Source: Phaenicophaeus curvirostris
Lineage: Eukaryota > Chordata > Aves > Cuculiformes > Cuculidae
Assembly (NCBI RefSeq): GCF_032191515.1
Contig: NC_091395.1
Location: 48,734,484 to 48,798,483 of the forward strand
DNA length: 64,000 nucleotides
Direction: 5' to 3'
The position numbers and the translations under genes are program-made. Each line of letters begins with the position of its first letter. Positions within the stretch are counted from its first letter, which is position 1. Below the pieces are notes generated by a model. It ran no database searches, had not been told where the DNA came from, and saw only the letters and a program-made list of their open reading frames with translations. Below are positions 13,901 through 25,200 of this stretch, in pieces.

Positions 13901-16900
13901 AGAATTTCAGGCATGAAGTATGCAGAGTGAAACAACAACAGAATCTAAGGTAAAACACAGTATTCTGAAAACCAACATCTTAAAAAAAACATCAACTGAC
14001 TGAAATATCCAAGATGGTGACATTGTAAAAGTGCTTATTGAAAAACAATGAACAATCATTTTGCTGACACTTCTTTTGTAAATCACTTTAAAAATTACAA
14101 TTTTAATGATATTTTTCAAACAGTCACTCTGGGAAGACACCACTACTTGCATTAAGAATTAAAGCATTATAACTTTCTAATTATAGAAAGATCCCTAGTA
14201 TAGAGATCTATAGAAAGGTAGTCATCATCTTAATGTGAAGCAGCATCAAGACTGAAGACTTATTTCAGATTTACTTGCACATGTTACCATTCATATTCTT
14301 CTGTTTGGGGCATGGAAGGAAGAATCAGAGGTTTCTTCCACATTTCATTGTACTCTCAAAAGTCTGTGAACACAGATAAATCTGAGATATGGTACAATCT
14401 GAAGAGAAACTATCTTGCTTTAGGTGACACCAGAAAGTAGCCACATCCCGACTTCCCAGCTTTATACCATCTGGAAAGACGTGATTTCAGTGAAGACAGC
14501 TCAGTCCCGCTGGTGTAAATACAAACAGAAAATTGCAGTATGTCTTTGGAAAATAAATGAACTATCATCCCTTCTGCCTATACCTCCTTCCCCATAATTA
14601 GTTATTCTATGTAAATTTCCCTATTCAAACACCTATTATTTCTCTTACAATGTAAGCCTTTTACAATGAGAAAGCCATCTGGATAAAACAGAATACAGGC
14701 TGCTGCCACCTTTGCTCACGTTTCACCATTCTTGACATGCAGACTCTGATCTGCTGTAATCCAGCCACATACAGCTTGTTCAGAAACCCTTCATTCTGAT
14801 GTATAATTGTTTACTTAACCACAAGAGCCTGCTTAACTCAGATACTCTGAATCAGCCCTGCAATCAGTATAACCTGTGTTTAAGCCCATAATAAGTTACT
14901 TGCCTGACTATCAAGTTTGTTTATGGTATTGCAGAACTCAGGAATTTGGAAAGCCTATTAGTCCCCAGGCATTAGTACTGCAAAAATCAGAGTATTCAAC
15001 TCACCATTTTTATCACAGTAATCCAGGTACCAAAAAAAGCACTTCAGAGACTTATTTTTTAAAAATAACTGTTTAAATACAAGAAAGAAAAACATGTTGC
15101 ACCTTCTATTTCTACAAGTAATAACAGATATATACATCTAGTTTACATAGTTAATTTTTGGCTTAGATTTATGGCCAGGAATCAGGGTGTTAAGGCAGTA
15201 GCAACAGGAGGATGAAATCCTACAGGAATCATGAAACTTGACACAGTGAGCCATAAATCAAATCCTCACAGCTGAGAGCCCGAGGACATAAATCAAGTTT
15301 TCAGCTTTCTAGTGAAGGACAGGCATGAACTAGGCATGAGGCGAATATCAGCCCAGCAAAATGCAAATACAAAACAGATCTAATATGCCAAAAAGCCCCT
15401 GAAAAACAGCAGGATAAGCTGTTCGGCTAAGGCATCATGATTACGCATGATTAAGACATCAGAGCCACCTGTGAAAAACTGTGATCAGTCTAGACTTATA
15501 TGACTGAAACTTTGTAGTGCTGCATGAATGAATATGTCCAATGTGTGCTGGAGGGAAAACAACTTTTTGTTTCATTCTGTTTTTTTCAGGAATGGAAATG
15601 GAATGAAATAAAATGTTCTTCTGTCTCTACATAGACCATTTGTGGACAATAGGCAAAGACCAGATACTTGTTTACCTTTTATATAAATATGGTAGAGGAG
15701 AGAGACAGGTAGGAGAAAGACTGAAACACTACACATGCTTTACACAGTCATGCTGAAATGAAGAATTTGAGAGTGCTCACTTCTCTCCTGTATGATCCCA
15801 TGCTCCACTGAAAAAACGAATGGTCTCTACATTCAATCCTGTCATCTGCTGTCTTTGGCAGAAGTGATATAAAGGTATACGTTTCCTACACTATGTTTAT
15901 AGGAAAAGTTGAAAAGAGGTAGTTGTGTTTACCCAGCCTACAGTGCATAATGTGCTGTGTGATGCTACTCATCATGAAGCAAGCATAATGTAAGCAATAG
16001 TAAATAGGCACAAGACAAAGTAGAAAAGGGATATTAAACAGTCAGAATAAACCTTAACATTCACCTTGTGCCAAAGAGGCAAATTACTGCCAACGAGGCC
16101 ATTTAATTAAATAACTGTTTTCTGCCACCTTGATTGGGTTTAAAGTAATCACTTTTTGTCAAGCTCAGATCTTCTTCACATAACACTACAATTACTAAAG
16201 AGTACTATCCATAGTCTTTGAAGAAAATTCACCTATTGCCTGTTCTCATTGACAGGAAATAGTTGCCTGGTGCTCTGAAACCTCTGAAGGAAGGTTGCTC
16301 ATAAAGAAAGAGCAGATATACATACAAACTCTATGGGATTCTCTGAATGACAAATATCTAAGAAAAGGAGCACATGCTCCTCTGATGCTAAAGAGATATT
16401 CTAAGAAGAATAAGTAAATTCAAATTTTGTAACTATATCAACTCCTTTTGAATTTTTAAAGACTTTTTTGAATTTTAATAACAAATATCATTAGCTAGCT
16501 GGAAACTTGGTGATTTATTACATCTAGTACTAGCAGCACTGACGTATACCGCCTTGTTGTAGGCAAAGGTGCCTGATAATCATAGTCAATAGTATTATAC
16601 CCCATCACAGACTTAAGTCCAATCCAGTAATTGTTTTTTCCTCACTTACCACTGTAAGCAGGCTCCAAAGTATTTTCTAATTTTCACATGTGTTTCTTAA
16701 AATGTATTTTAATTGACTGGAACTCTGAATTTAATTCCACACTTGTTATTAATTACCCAGAAAAGAAAGGTGAGTTTTTTTTCAAGAAGCTAGATATCAA
16801 GCATAATAAGTTTTTTCCTCTCCTTTCCCTTGGTTTAAGGTTTGGCTTTATAATACAGGCACACTTTTAATGTGAATACAATGTAATGACTGTAATGCTT

Positions 16901-16956
16901 CCACCCTTTTCTATCTGTATAAGAACAAACAGCAAGACTTGGTAGAAAAGAGAACT
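10909..16956. other. AT-rich intergenic DNA upstream of the retroviral insertion
   Basis: No gene is recognised. A slightly GC-richer patch lies at about 11250-11520. An (AAAT)n-type microsatellite lies at about 12676-12722. Open frames such as 13128-13427 (- strand) and 13251-13499 (+ strand) overlap each other on opposite strands and show no protein family signature. Confidence 0.55.
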
Positions 16957-16961
16957 CTCCT
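16957..16961. repeat. 5-bp target-site duplication, left copy (CTCCT)
   Basis: Identical to 21427-21431, which immediately follows the terminal CA of the right LTR. A pair of identical 5-mers exactly outside TG...CA termini is the footprint of retroviral integrase. Confidence 0.75.
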
Positions 16962-17527
16962 TGTATGGACCTGGCATGGCATGGGTTAAACGGCTCAAAG
17001 CAGTTGCTTGCCGCCAGCCCCAGTGGCAAGACCAAAAGTGCATGTCTGGAAGTGCCTAGCGAGGGGAGGGGTCCTACCTGATTTGGTGAGGGGCAGGGAC
17101 AGAGAGCTTAAAAATCCCTGCAAAAGCCTGCAACAAGGCCTTGGCCTTTCCCATTTCTCTTGTAACTATTTCTCTCTTTTATCTTTTCCTATCTTTTCTC
17201 CTTTTCTCCCTTTTCTCTTTGCAACATGTGCACCTGCAGTGGGCTGTAGCAGTTTCGGTTTGATTTTGGGTTTCACTTCAGGAAGCATTAGGGCTCTCCA
17301 TGCTGTTTTCATGACAGGCTATTCCAGCAACTTTTGCGGCTGTAGCTTTTCCTGTCAGTGCTCTGTTCCATATGGATGATTTGTTTGTTTGAATCCAGTG
17401 TTTTAAGGGCATGCATCTTGTTTAGTAAGAGATACCTTGTACACTACAACCCCTGAGTGATTTGGGATTGCTCTGGCACCATGCCGGGATAAACAGCTCA
17501 CTTTCTTTTAAATCGGCACAGTGAGCA
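16962..17527 (+). repeat. 5' LTR of the endogenous retrovirus (internally deleted)
   Basis: Aligns with 20706-21426 along its length. In the first 103 bases I count six mismatches. It starts TGTATGG and is taken to end at the CA of 17526-17527. A TATA-like TTAAAAA lies at 17108-17114. Relative to the right LTR it lacks about 30 bases near 17080 and about 125 bases near 17135. The second missing block holds the right LTR's AATAAA signal. The long 3' part (about 17150-17510) is pyrimidine-rich and closely matches the partner. Confidence 0.85.
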
Positions 17528-17615
17528 GGTGCAGTGGAGCCAGGGTCACATCTGTCTTGTCTTTCCACCTCTTTGCACACACGAGGCAGTACAGCCACCC
17601 CACTGAAACTATAAG
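17528..17615 (+). other. Junction segment between 5' LTR and captured MARK3
   Basis: 88 bases lie between the LTR end and the MARK3 start codon. They could be retroviral leader, MARK3 5' UTR, or both. No canonical tRNA primer-binding site is evident directly after the LTR, so the position of the capture junction is uncertain. Confidence 0.4.
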
Positions 17616-19421
17616 ATGTCCCCTCGGACTCCACTGGCCACGGTGAACAATCACAACGCTGAGAACCACACATCCCATGGAGATGGACAGCAGGAAGCTT
17701 CCTCTCAAACTGGGTGCTCTGGAGCTCGTTGAAGGAACTCCACAGCTTCCTGCGCAGATGAGCAGCTGCAGACTCCTTAAAACAACTGGAAAGGTGAATT
17801 TTGGAAAAGTAAAACTGGCAAGGCACATCCTGACTGGCAGAGAGGTTGTCATAAAAATAACTGACAAAACATAGCTGAGCCCAATTAGCCTACAAAAGCT
17901 TTTTTAGAGAAGAATAATAAAGACCTCAAATAATCCAAGTATAGTGAAACTCTTTGAAGTTACTGAAACTGAAAAAATCTCTCTATTTAATAATGGAATA
18001 TGCAAGAGAGGAGGAAGTTTTTGACTATCTGGTTGCACATATAAGAATGAAGGAAAAGGAGGCTAGAGCTAAATTTAGACAGATAGTATCTGCAGTGCAG
18101 TATTGCCATCAAAAGCATCTCAAGAGATCTCAAGGCCGAAAATCTACTGCTAGATGCAGATATGAACATTAAAATAGCTGACTTTGGTTTTAGCAAAGTG
18201 TACAGTTGGAAATAAACTGGACACCTTTTGTGGCAGCCCACCATATGCTGCTTCAGAGCTCTTTCAGGGGAAAAAAATATGACAGACCTGAAGTAGATGT
18301 TTGGAGTTCAGGTGTTATTCTTTACACCCCTGTGAGTAGATCTCTTCCTTTTGATGGACAGACCTCAAAGGAACTTAGAGAAAGAACATTAAGAGGAAAA
18401 TATAGGATTCCTTTCTACAAGTCAACAGATTGTGAAAACCTCCTCAAATATTTCCTGGTGCTTAACCCCCAGTAAAAGAGGTACTCCAGCAAATTATGAA
18501 GGACAGGTGCATAAATACAGGGCATGAGGAAGATGATCATGAATCTTTTGTTGAACCAGAACTAGACATCTCAGACCAGAAAATAACAGATATTATGGTA
18601 GGAATGGGATATTCCCAAGAAGAAATTCAAGAAACCCTTAGTACAATGAAGTATGACGAAATCATGGCTACATACCTACTGCTAGGAAGAAAATCGTCAG
18701 AGCTGAATTCAAGTGATTCAGGCTCCAGCAGCAATCTTTCACTTGCCAAAGTTAGGCCAAGTAGTCATCTTAATAATAGCACTGAACAATCTCCTCATCA
18801 CAAAGTTCAGAGGAGCGTATTTTCTAGGCAGAAACAGCAGTGGTGCAGTGATCACGCTGGACCATCCATCTCCTCAGTAGTGGCATATCCCGAAAGAAGC
18901 CAGACTAGTACTACAGACAGTGACCTCAAAGAGGAAGTAATTCAGACAAGAAAATCCTGCAGTAGTGCTGTTGCAGGAAGAGGAATTGCACCAGCTAGTC
19001 CAATGCTTGGAAATGCCAGCAATCCCAATAAGGCTGATATTCCTGAGCATATGAGAAGTTCAGCTCTACCTAGTAATAATACTGCCCGCGGAGCAATGAC
19101 AGCACAACACATGTTTGTAGTGAAAGAACCACTGCTGATAGGCATTCAGTAATACAGAAAGGCAAGGAGAACAGCACTATTTCCAATCAAAGAACCCCTG
19201 TTGCTTCAACTCAGAGCATTATCAGAGCAACGGCACCTGATCGTATTCATTTCCCCAGGGGAACAGCTAGTCAGAGCGCTTTCCACGGCCAGCTCAGAGA
19301 GCAACGTACTGCTACATACAATGGACCACCAGCTTCTCCCAGTCTGTCCCATGAAGCAACACCACTCTCACAGACCCAAACAAGGGGTTCTAGTAATCTA
19401 TTTAGTAAACTAACTTCCAAA
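17616..19421 (+). pseudogene. MARK3: MARK3-derived intronless pseudogene captured in the retrovirus
   Basis: Reads as a spliced copy of microtubule affinity-regulating kinase 3, a Ser/Thr kinase of the AMPK-related family that phosphorylates tau/MAP proteins and CDC25. The start codon is at 17616 and the N-terminal NHTSHGDG stretch is MARK3-type. Next come the glycine loop and VKLARHILTGREV segment (about 17790-17865), the EVFDYLVAH and KEKEARAKFRQIVSAVQYCHQK segments (about 18015-18115), a DFG motif near 18180, the T-loop to 'LRGKYRIPFY' region, the UBA domain (about 18560-18690), and the Ser-rich spacer to about 19421. The C-terminal KA1 domain is absent. Damage: an in-frame TGA replaces a Cys codon at 17730-17732. 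Further stops include one at 17872-17874. Several frameshifts occur, and the catalytic-loop His is lost where the RDLK frame shifts near 18125. There is no poly(A) tract and no duplication of its own. The MARK3-specific spacer separates it from MARK1, MARK2 and MARK4. Confidence 0.9.
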
Positions 19422-20705
19422 ACAACAAAATCCATGTGGGAAAGACTTGAACAAATTATCATTTAACTGGTCACGACAGGGTAGAAAACACCATCGTACT
19501 GATGTTTCACCCCCGATAGTCCTCTTTTTAACTGCTCCAAAGTTACTACATGTGAAGATGGGCCAGGAGAACATCCTGAAACCTGGTTTAACAGTGTAAG
19601 AACTTTGATTAGAGATAGGTGCATCTGCTAGGAGTACCTATCAGCAGGATGCCAAAATAATGATACCACCTGCAACTTGACAGATACAGCTTATGATAAC
19701 AAATGTGGGGTTCCCCATACACATTTTCCCCTTAGAGGCATTCCCCTACACACAGAACCGGCAAACACCCGATTCACTTGGACAGATCAATGTGAATGCA
19801 ATATCAGTAAGTATCCTGCTCCCTTCAAGCCAGCTTGGGGATGCTCTGATGGAAATTTTTACTCGTATCTAACACTGACATATCATGCCAGACTGAAGTG
19901 TGCAGTGGGTATCCCTTCCCTATGTCCCAACTGAGTTTTCATTTTCACCATTCCACGCAAGCAAACCTGGTGAGATGCAACAATTGGACATCCAGAGTGG
20001 GCAATCTCTGGAATACAACCTCCAGGCTACCATACCTACTATACCACCAGGCAACTGGTGGGCATGTTTTTTGAAGATGTCTTTACCCCTTACAGAGTTT
20101 TAAAGAGGGACCAATTTATTTTACAATATGTCACATGGTAGGTACACACACCCCCTGAGTAATAGGACAAGGTTTGCATTTGCAGAATTGAATTTACAGG
20201 TGCAACAAGTCTCTCAGATGTCTCTTCAGAACCACCTAGCCTTGGACATGTTGCTTCTTAAAGAGAACAGTCTGCAGAATGTTAAACCTCACTGATGGAG
20301 AGTGCTGTGCCACCCTTCACAATGCGTCTACTTCAATAAAAGCAGCTTGAGCCAAGATGAAGGAAGTTGTGTACCAGACTGCTGAACTGTTCCAATCAAT
20401 GCAACCTAAGGACTGGTTCAACAGCTGGGCTCCGAGCTCATGGTTAACAGTCCATCCTGCAATCCTTGGGATTCATAGGGTGGGGGTCAGAGTTTACAAA
20501 ATTAGGATTAATGTTGGTTTCTGGATTTATGTTTTTGATGATTGGTCTAGTTACTGTCTGCTGCATGATTAGCCGTGCTGCGTCTTCTTTCTCTTCCCTC
20601 TTTTCTCCTGCTCTTCGCTATATGCAACTCTCCACTGAAGAAGACAGATACATGCAGGTCACACTGCCAGCAGAACAACACACACCTGTTTGAACCACGT
20701 GATGG
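19422..20705 (+). pseudogene. Retroviral env remnant (surface end and transmembrane subunit)
   Basis: This stretch follows the MARK3 junction directly. In shifting frames it shows features of a retroviral transmembrane subunit. A leucine/glutamine-rich heptad region with an 'LQNHLALDMLLL' immunosuppressive-type segment lies near 20195-20265. A DGECC cysteine pair lies near 20290-20305. A hydrophobic membrane anchor lies near 20500-20570, followed by a Ser-rich cytoplasmic tail. The part before about 20100 is probably surface-subunit sequence but is too decayed to place. Frameshifts and stops interrupt all parts. It is the only viral coding sequence left in the element. Confidence 0.75.
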
Positions 20706-21426
20706 TGTATGGACCTAGCATGGCATGGGTTAAACGGCTCAAAGCAGTTGATTGTCCCCAGCCCCAGTGGCAAGACCAAAAGTGCATGTCTGGAAGTGCT
20801 TAGTGAGGTGGGAGTCACACCTGAACCTGTTACCTGTCCATCCCAACTGATTTGGTGAGGGGCAGGGACAGAGAGCTTAAAAATCCCTGCAAAAGCCTGC
20901 AACATGGTCTTTGTCTTTGGTCGTTGCCTTGTCTTTGTCTTTTGTCTTGTCCTGTGTTGCTTTGGGTGTGGATACCCAGCATCTTCTGGACCCATTCAAA
21001 AAAATAAACACATGCTGTTACATCTAGAGTTCCTAAGGTGGTGATTTATCTCTCATCTTTTCTATTTCTCTTGTAACTATTTCTCTCTTTTATCTTTTCC
21101 TGTCTTTCTCCTCTTCTCTTTGCAACATGCACACCTGCAGTGGGCTGTAGCAGTTTGGGTTTGATTTTGGGTTTGACTTCAGGAAGCATTAGGGCTCTCC
21201 ATGCTCTTTTCACAACAGGCTGTTCCAGTAACTTTCGCGGCAGCAGCTTTTCCTGTCAGTGCTCTGTTCTGTATGGATGATTTGCTCATTTGAATCTAGT
21301 GTTTTAAGGGCATGCATCTTGTTTAGTAAGAGATATCATGTACACTACTACCCCTGAGTGATTTGGGATTGCTCTGGCACCATGCCGGGATAAACAACTC
21401 ACTTTCTTTTAAAGTGGACTGTGACA
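20706..21426 (+). repeat. 3' LTR of the endogenous retrovirus (more complete copy)
   Basis: Starts TGTATGG and ends GTGACA just before the CTCCT duplication. A TATA-like TTAAAAA lies at about 20878-20884, and an AATAAA polyadenylation signal at 21003-21008. This implies a short U3, an R region of roughly 120-150 bases and a long pyrimidine-rich U5. It is 721 bases against 566 in the partner. Confidence 0.85.
21003..21008 (+). other. Poly(A) signal within the 3' LTR
   Basis: AATAAA about 120 bases downstream of the LTR's TATA-like box, in a plausible position to define the R/U5 boundary. The corresponding segment is missing from the left LTR. Confidence 0.5.
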
Positions 21427-21431
21427 CTCCT
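21427..21431. repeat. 5-bp target-site duplication, right copy (CTCCT)
   Basis: Matches 16957-16961 outside the left LTR. Confidence 0.75.
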
Positions 21432-21582
21432 ATTTCGTAAAATATATTCAAAACTAAATATATCTCAATATAATTTATCTCAGAGGACGATCCTCACTAG
21501 ATACCAAAAAATCCAACTTGATAGCAAAGGATATATTAGAATATATATATATATGAAAATACTAGTGAATATATAAAAAGAT

Positions 21583-22112
21583 CATAGAATCATAGAATGA
21601 CCAGGTTGGAAGAGACCCACCAGATCATCGAGTCCAACCATTCCTATCAAACATTAAACCATGCCCCTCAGCACCTCATCCACCCGTGCCTTAAATCCCT
21701 CCAGGGAAGGTGAATCAACCACCTCCCTGGGTAGCCTGTTCCAGTGCCCAATGACTCTTTCTGTGAAAAATTTTTTCCTAATGTCCAGCCTAAATCTCCC
21801 CTGGCGGAGCTTGAGGCCATTCCCTCTTGTCCTGTCCCCTGTCACTTGGGAGAAGAGGCCAGCACCCTCTTCTCTACAACCTCCTTTCAGGTAGTTATAG
21901 AGAGCAATGAGGCCTCCCCTCAGCCTCCTCATCTCCAGGCTAAACAACCCCAGCTCTCTCAGCCGCTCCTCATAAGGCCTGTTCTCCAGCCCCTTCACCA
22001 GCTTTGTTGCTCTTCTCTGGACTCGCTCCAGAGCCTCAACATCCTTCTAGTGGTGAGGGGCCCAGAACTGAACACAGGATTCCAGGAGCGGTCTCACCAG
22101 TGTAGTATCAAA
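21583..22112 (-). mobile_element. Well-preserved CR1 LINE 3' fragment
   Basis: Starts with the inverted CR1 tail 'atcatagaatcatagaat' and runs through the inverted 3' UTR into ORF2. The complementary strand keeps a 114-codon open frame (21654-21998) with the CR1 reverse-transcriptase C-terminal wording (for example 'RLRELGLFSLEMRRLRGG'). It is open over its length, so this copy is younger than the other CR1 fragments here. It is 5'-truncated, as most CR1 copies are. Confidence 0.9.
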
Positions 22113-22216
22113 AGATATCAAAAAAGATATCAAAAGATATCAAAAAGGATATCAAAAAGGATATCAAAAAGGATATCAAAAAGGATATCAAAAAGGATAT
22201 CAAAAAAGATATCAAA
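22113..22216. repeat. Tandem repeat of about 12-bp units containing GATATC
   Basis: About nine consecutive units of the form 'aaaaaggatatc' or 'aaaagatatc', with central copies nearly identical. It begins directly beside the 5'-truncated end of the CR1 fragment. GATATC is palindromic, so the array has dyad symmetry every unit. Confidence 0.85.
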
Positions 22217-25200
22217 ATAGTTCCTTCAATATCAAATTATAACACAGAACACACGTACAAATCATTATCTTTTACTTTTGCTATGAAGTCTTTAAAAAAA
22301 AAAGCTTATATTTTTCTTTAATGTGAATCCATTAACACCCAGAAAAAATATTTTAGTACATGCAACACAACAGTTAGCCAGCAATTTACAACTGAAGGAA
22401 AACACCCTAATAAACTGACAAAATGCTGATTTATTTGCTTTTTGCATGCTTTCTTAGCAAGCAATTTTTATTAAAGAAGTCCTTCTTTAATGAAAGCCTT
22501 TTTAGTACTTCCTTAGCTATTACTCTGGTTTTTGTTCATTATTCAGTTATAGTCCTGCACTAAAAGCTTTAACTTCAAGAAAAAATAAATTATTATGCCT
22601 CTGGATCTCTTTGAATTTATTATTTCACGTTGTAAGTGCATTACTATTTGAATAATTACAATGTACATTAATAGGAGCAAATATTCTGTTGAATATTTAG
22701 CTATTTAATAAATATTTGGTTATATATGACTCTCCTACCGGGCAACAATGGCAGAAGGAAGGTGTCCAAACAGTCCAAGGATTCTCTTCCTAAAGAAAAG
22801 ACAAATAGAGCTCATGTCATATCTGGAGCTTAATTACTTTTTTCAACAGGAGAAATTTAAAATAAAACCTTCTTGATCCCATTTTTAAGTTTGTTGTCCT
22901 GCTCATGTATAGGCATTCAGTTACCTTGTGAAATGCACAACCACATATCATCATATATGCAAAAACTAGAAATACAATGAACATAACAGCATGGAAATGA
23001 GTAACTCCACTCACTGGTGTTTCCACAACAGTCAATGTATTTTTATACATGTATTGTATATACAAATATATCCATATATATCCAAACATGTAAATAGTAA
23101 GTGTGACAACTATGTAGCATTTTAGTAAGGGATACGTTCAGTCCTGGTACAAGCAAAAGAACCAGTTAAATAGACACATTAAATCATGTGATTGCAAACT
23201 GGTTTTCAGTTTTCCAATTTTCCTTTCTCTGAGACGAACCTAGAATTCCAAGTGAAAAAACTGTAGACAGTATGGACGAAGAAGTTTGGTACCATCCTGA
23301 AGCATCACAGTTGTCTAATGCAAGTTCGCAAGAAATGCAGCAGTATTATTGCAACTCCTTAGAAATTTAACTCAAGTCAAGACACAGACTCCACAGCATG
23401 CTTACAATTCACAGATCAGACCCCTCTCAACCATAGGATCCAATATTATTCTGTTAAAAAAAAATGGTGCAGACCTTGCTGTATTCTATTAAATCACAGC
23501 CAAGACAACAGAAGGAAGTGACAAAACAAACACCTCCCATATAGCAACCCATTGTTGCTGTGTATCCCCATTAAACAAAAAATATTCAACCTATGGCAGA
23601 ATAACAATCCTACTCAGCAAGTGACAAGGCTACTGAAAACAAAGACTACTCTGCTCCATTCCTATTAAAGCTCTGACACTGTAAAGCAAGGAATTCTGTA
23701 AGATGTAGGAACAGCAACTATGTGAGATTCATCCCAAGGAACAGGGCATTTAGTAGGGGGTGACACATCCTCATTTCTAATGCATGCCTCAAGGCAACTT
23801 AGACTTATGCAGTCACCCTTTGAGACAGATTATTTTGAGGGAGGAGATGGCATTGAATACGTCTAGGCAGAACCAAACTGATTCTTCCAACTCTTATATC
23901 AGTACTGTAACAGATAGGTTGTCAAATAAAAAGTTATTAGATTCCTCTGTCCTTCATGTTAAAAGCAAGTATCTACATCAAACTGCAGTCTCTGAATATG
24001 ATCGTGTGCTCGGTGTGGCCTGAGAATACTGGCAAAAGAGAGCCCTTGGACACCTTAGCTGAGGATTGTAAATGGCTGAATGGGGAATAGGTGCTAAATT
24101 GCTCCAGCTACTGCACACTGAACGTGCACAGAAGTGAAATCCTAGACTCTCTAGAGATATAGATCAAAATCAAGCAGGAGTCTTCTGAATTTAGGCACCT
24201 CCTGGGTCAAGCAGCTGCTGTGTGAGATTTCTCAGATCGCATTTTTTGACTTAGGCACCTGAATTCTCCCTAAATCCTGCTTTAGGCACTTAAGTCCCTT
24301 ATTAGATCTAGCCAATAAACTCTCTCTTTGTCTACTCTACCTGCTTAAGTATTTTAGATCCCATTATGTTTTGCCTCCCTTTTTATTTTTAAAGAGATTC
24401 TTATCATTCTAACATGTAGTTAACTGTTTATCCTATGTGTAGTTGTTTTTTTAAATACTTACTAGTATATACATAATTACTAAGTGTAATTATATCATTT
24501 ACTAAGGGCCTTATTTCAAAAGTACTGAGAACCAACAGATCCAATTTTCTCAAAGGGAATTAACATCCCCTGGAGAACCCACACTGCGTCACAGTACAGA
24601 AATGACAGAGCTAGTGGTAGCAGTCTAGCCCTGCTCAGCTCACGTAGTTAACTAACTTTTCAGATCAAGTTGCAAATAAAAAAAAAAAAAATACTCAAAG
24701 CCAACTTCTGCCCAGCACTGTGTTGTGCAAACAAAGGTTAGCGTTTGTTTGACTGCAGTGATGCTGAGCATTTCTCCATTTAAGAGTCTGCCTGCCAGAA
24801 CTATCTCACTAAAGCCCCAAAAGTCTACTAAGCAACAAAGGAAAAACAAACACAACAAAACCAAGCTGGTTCTGAGCATTCGTTATTTCTTACCCAGGCC
24901 TAAAGTGACATCATCAGCTAAGGCCCTCAAAAGCCATTCAAGAACTGGGTTTTTTCATATGGTTTGAGATACCCTTTTTCATGTTTATTCGCTTTTTGTA
25001 GAAGAAAGGTGTTAACACCTTTTAGTAAAACAATGAAGTTCTCAGGTACAGGACACCCTTTATTTTTTTAACAAAAAAAAAGAGCATGACTCTTATTTGC
25101 CTAATTTAACCTTTCTCCAATTCACTTTATTGCTCCACATACTTCAGTAAAAAGTTTCAACAGCTGTATAGGTAGCTAGCTAGATTTAAAAAAACAGAGA

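Larger units (their letters stand above)
16957..21431 (+). mobile_element. Endogenous retrovirus carrying a captured MARK3 cDNA (LTR - MARK3 - env remnant - LTR)
   Basis: Two direct repeats, 16962-17527 and 20706-21426, begin TGTATGG and end in CA. They are bounded by the same 5 bases, CTCCT, at 16957-16961 and 21427-21431, as expected for a retroviral target-site duplication. Between them there is no recognisable gag, protease or polymerase. Instead, 17616-19421 is an intronless copy of the host kinase gene MARK3, and 19422-20705 ends in an envelope transmembrane subunit remnant. The order LTR, host cDNA, env, LTR is that of replication-defective gene-transducing retroviruses. Every protein frame is broken, so the element is a fossil. 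The primer-binding site and polypurine tract could not be identified with confidence. Confidence 0.85.

Noticed and set aside
17422..17867. Overlapping - strand open frames of 119-134 codons across the LTR/MARK3 junction
   Set aside because: Antisense to the LTR and the MARK3 N-terminus. They have no homology of their own.
17616..19462. Functional MARK3 retrogene
   Set aside because: Early nonsense codon, several frameshifts, altered catalytic loop and missing KA1 domain rule out a normal kinase.
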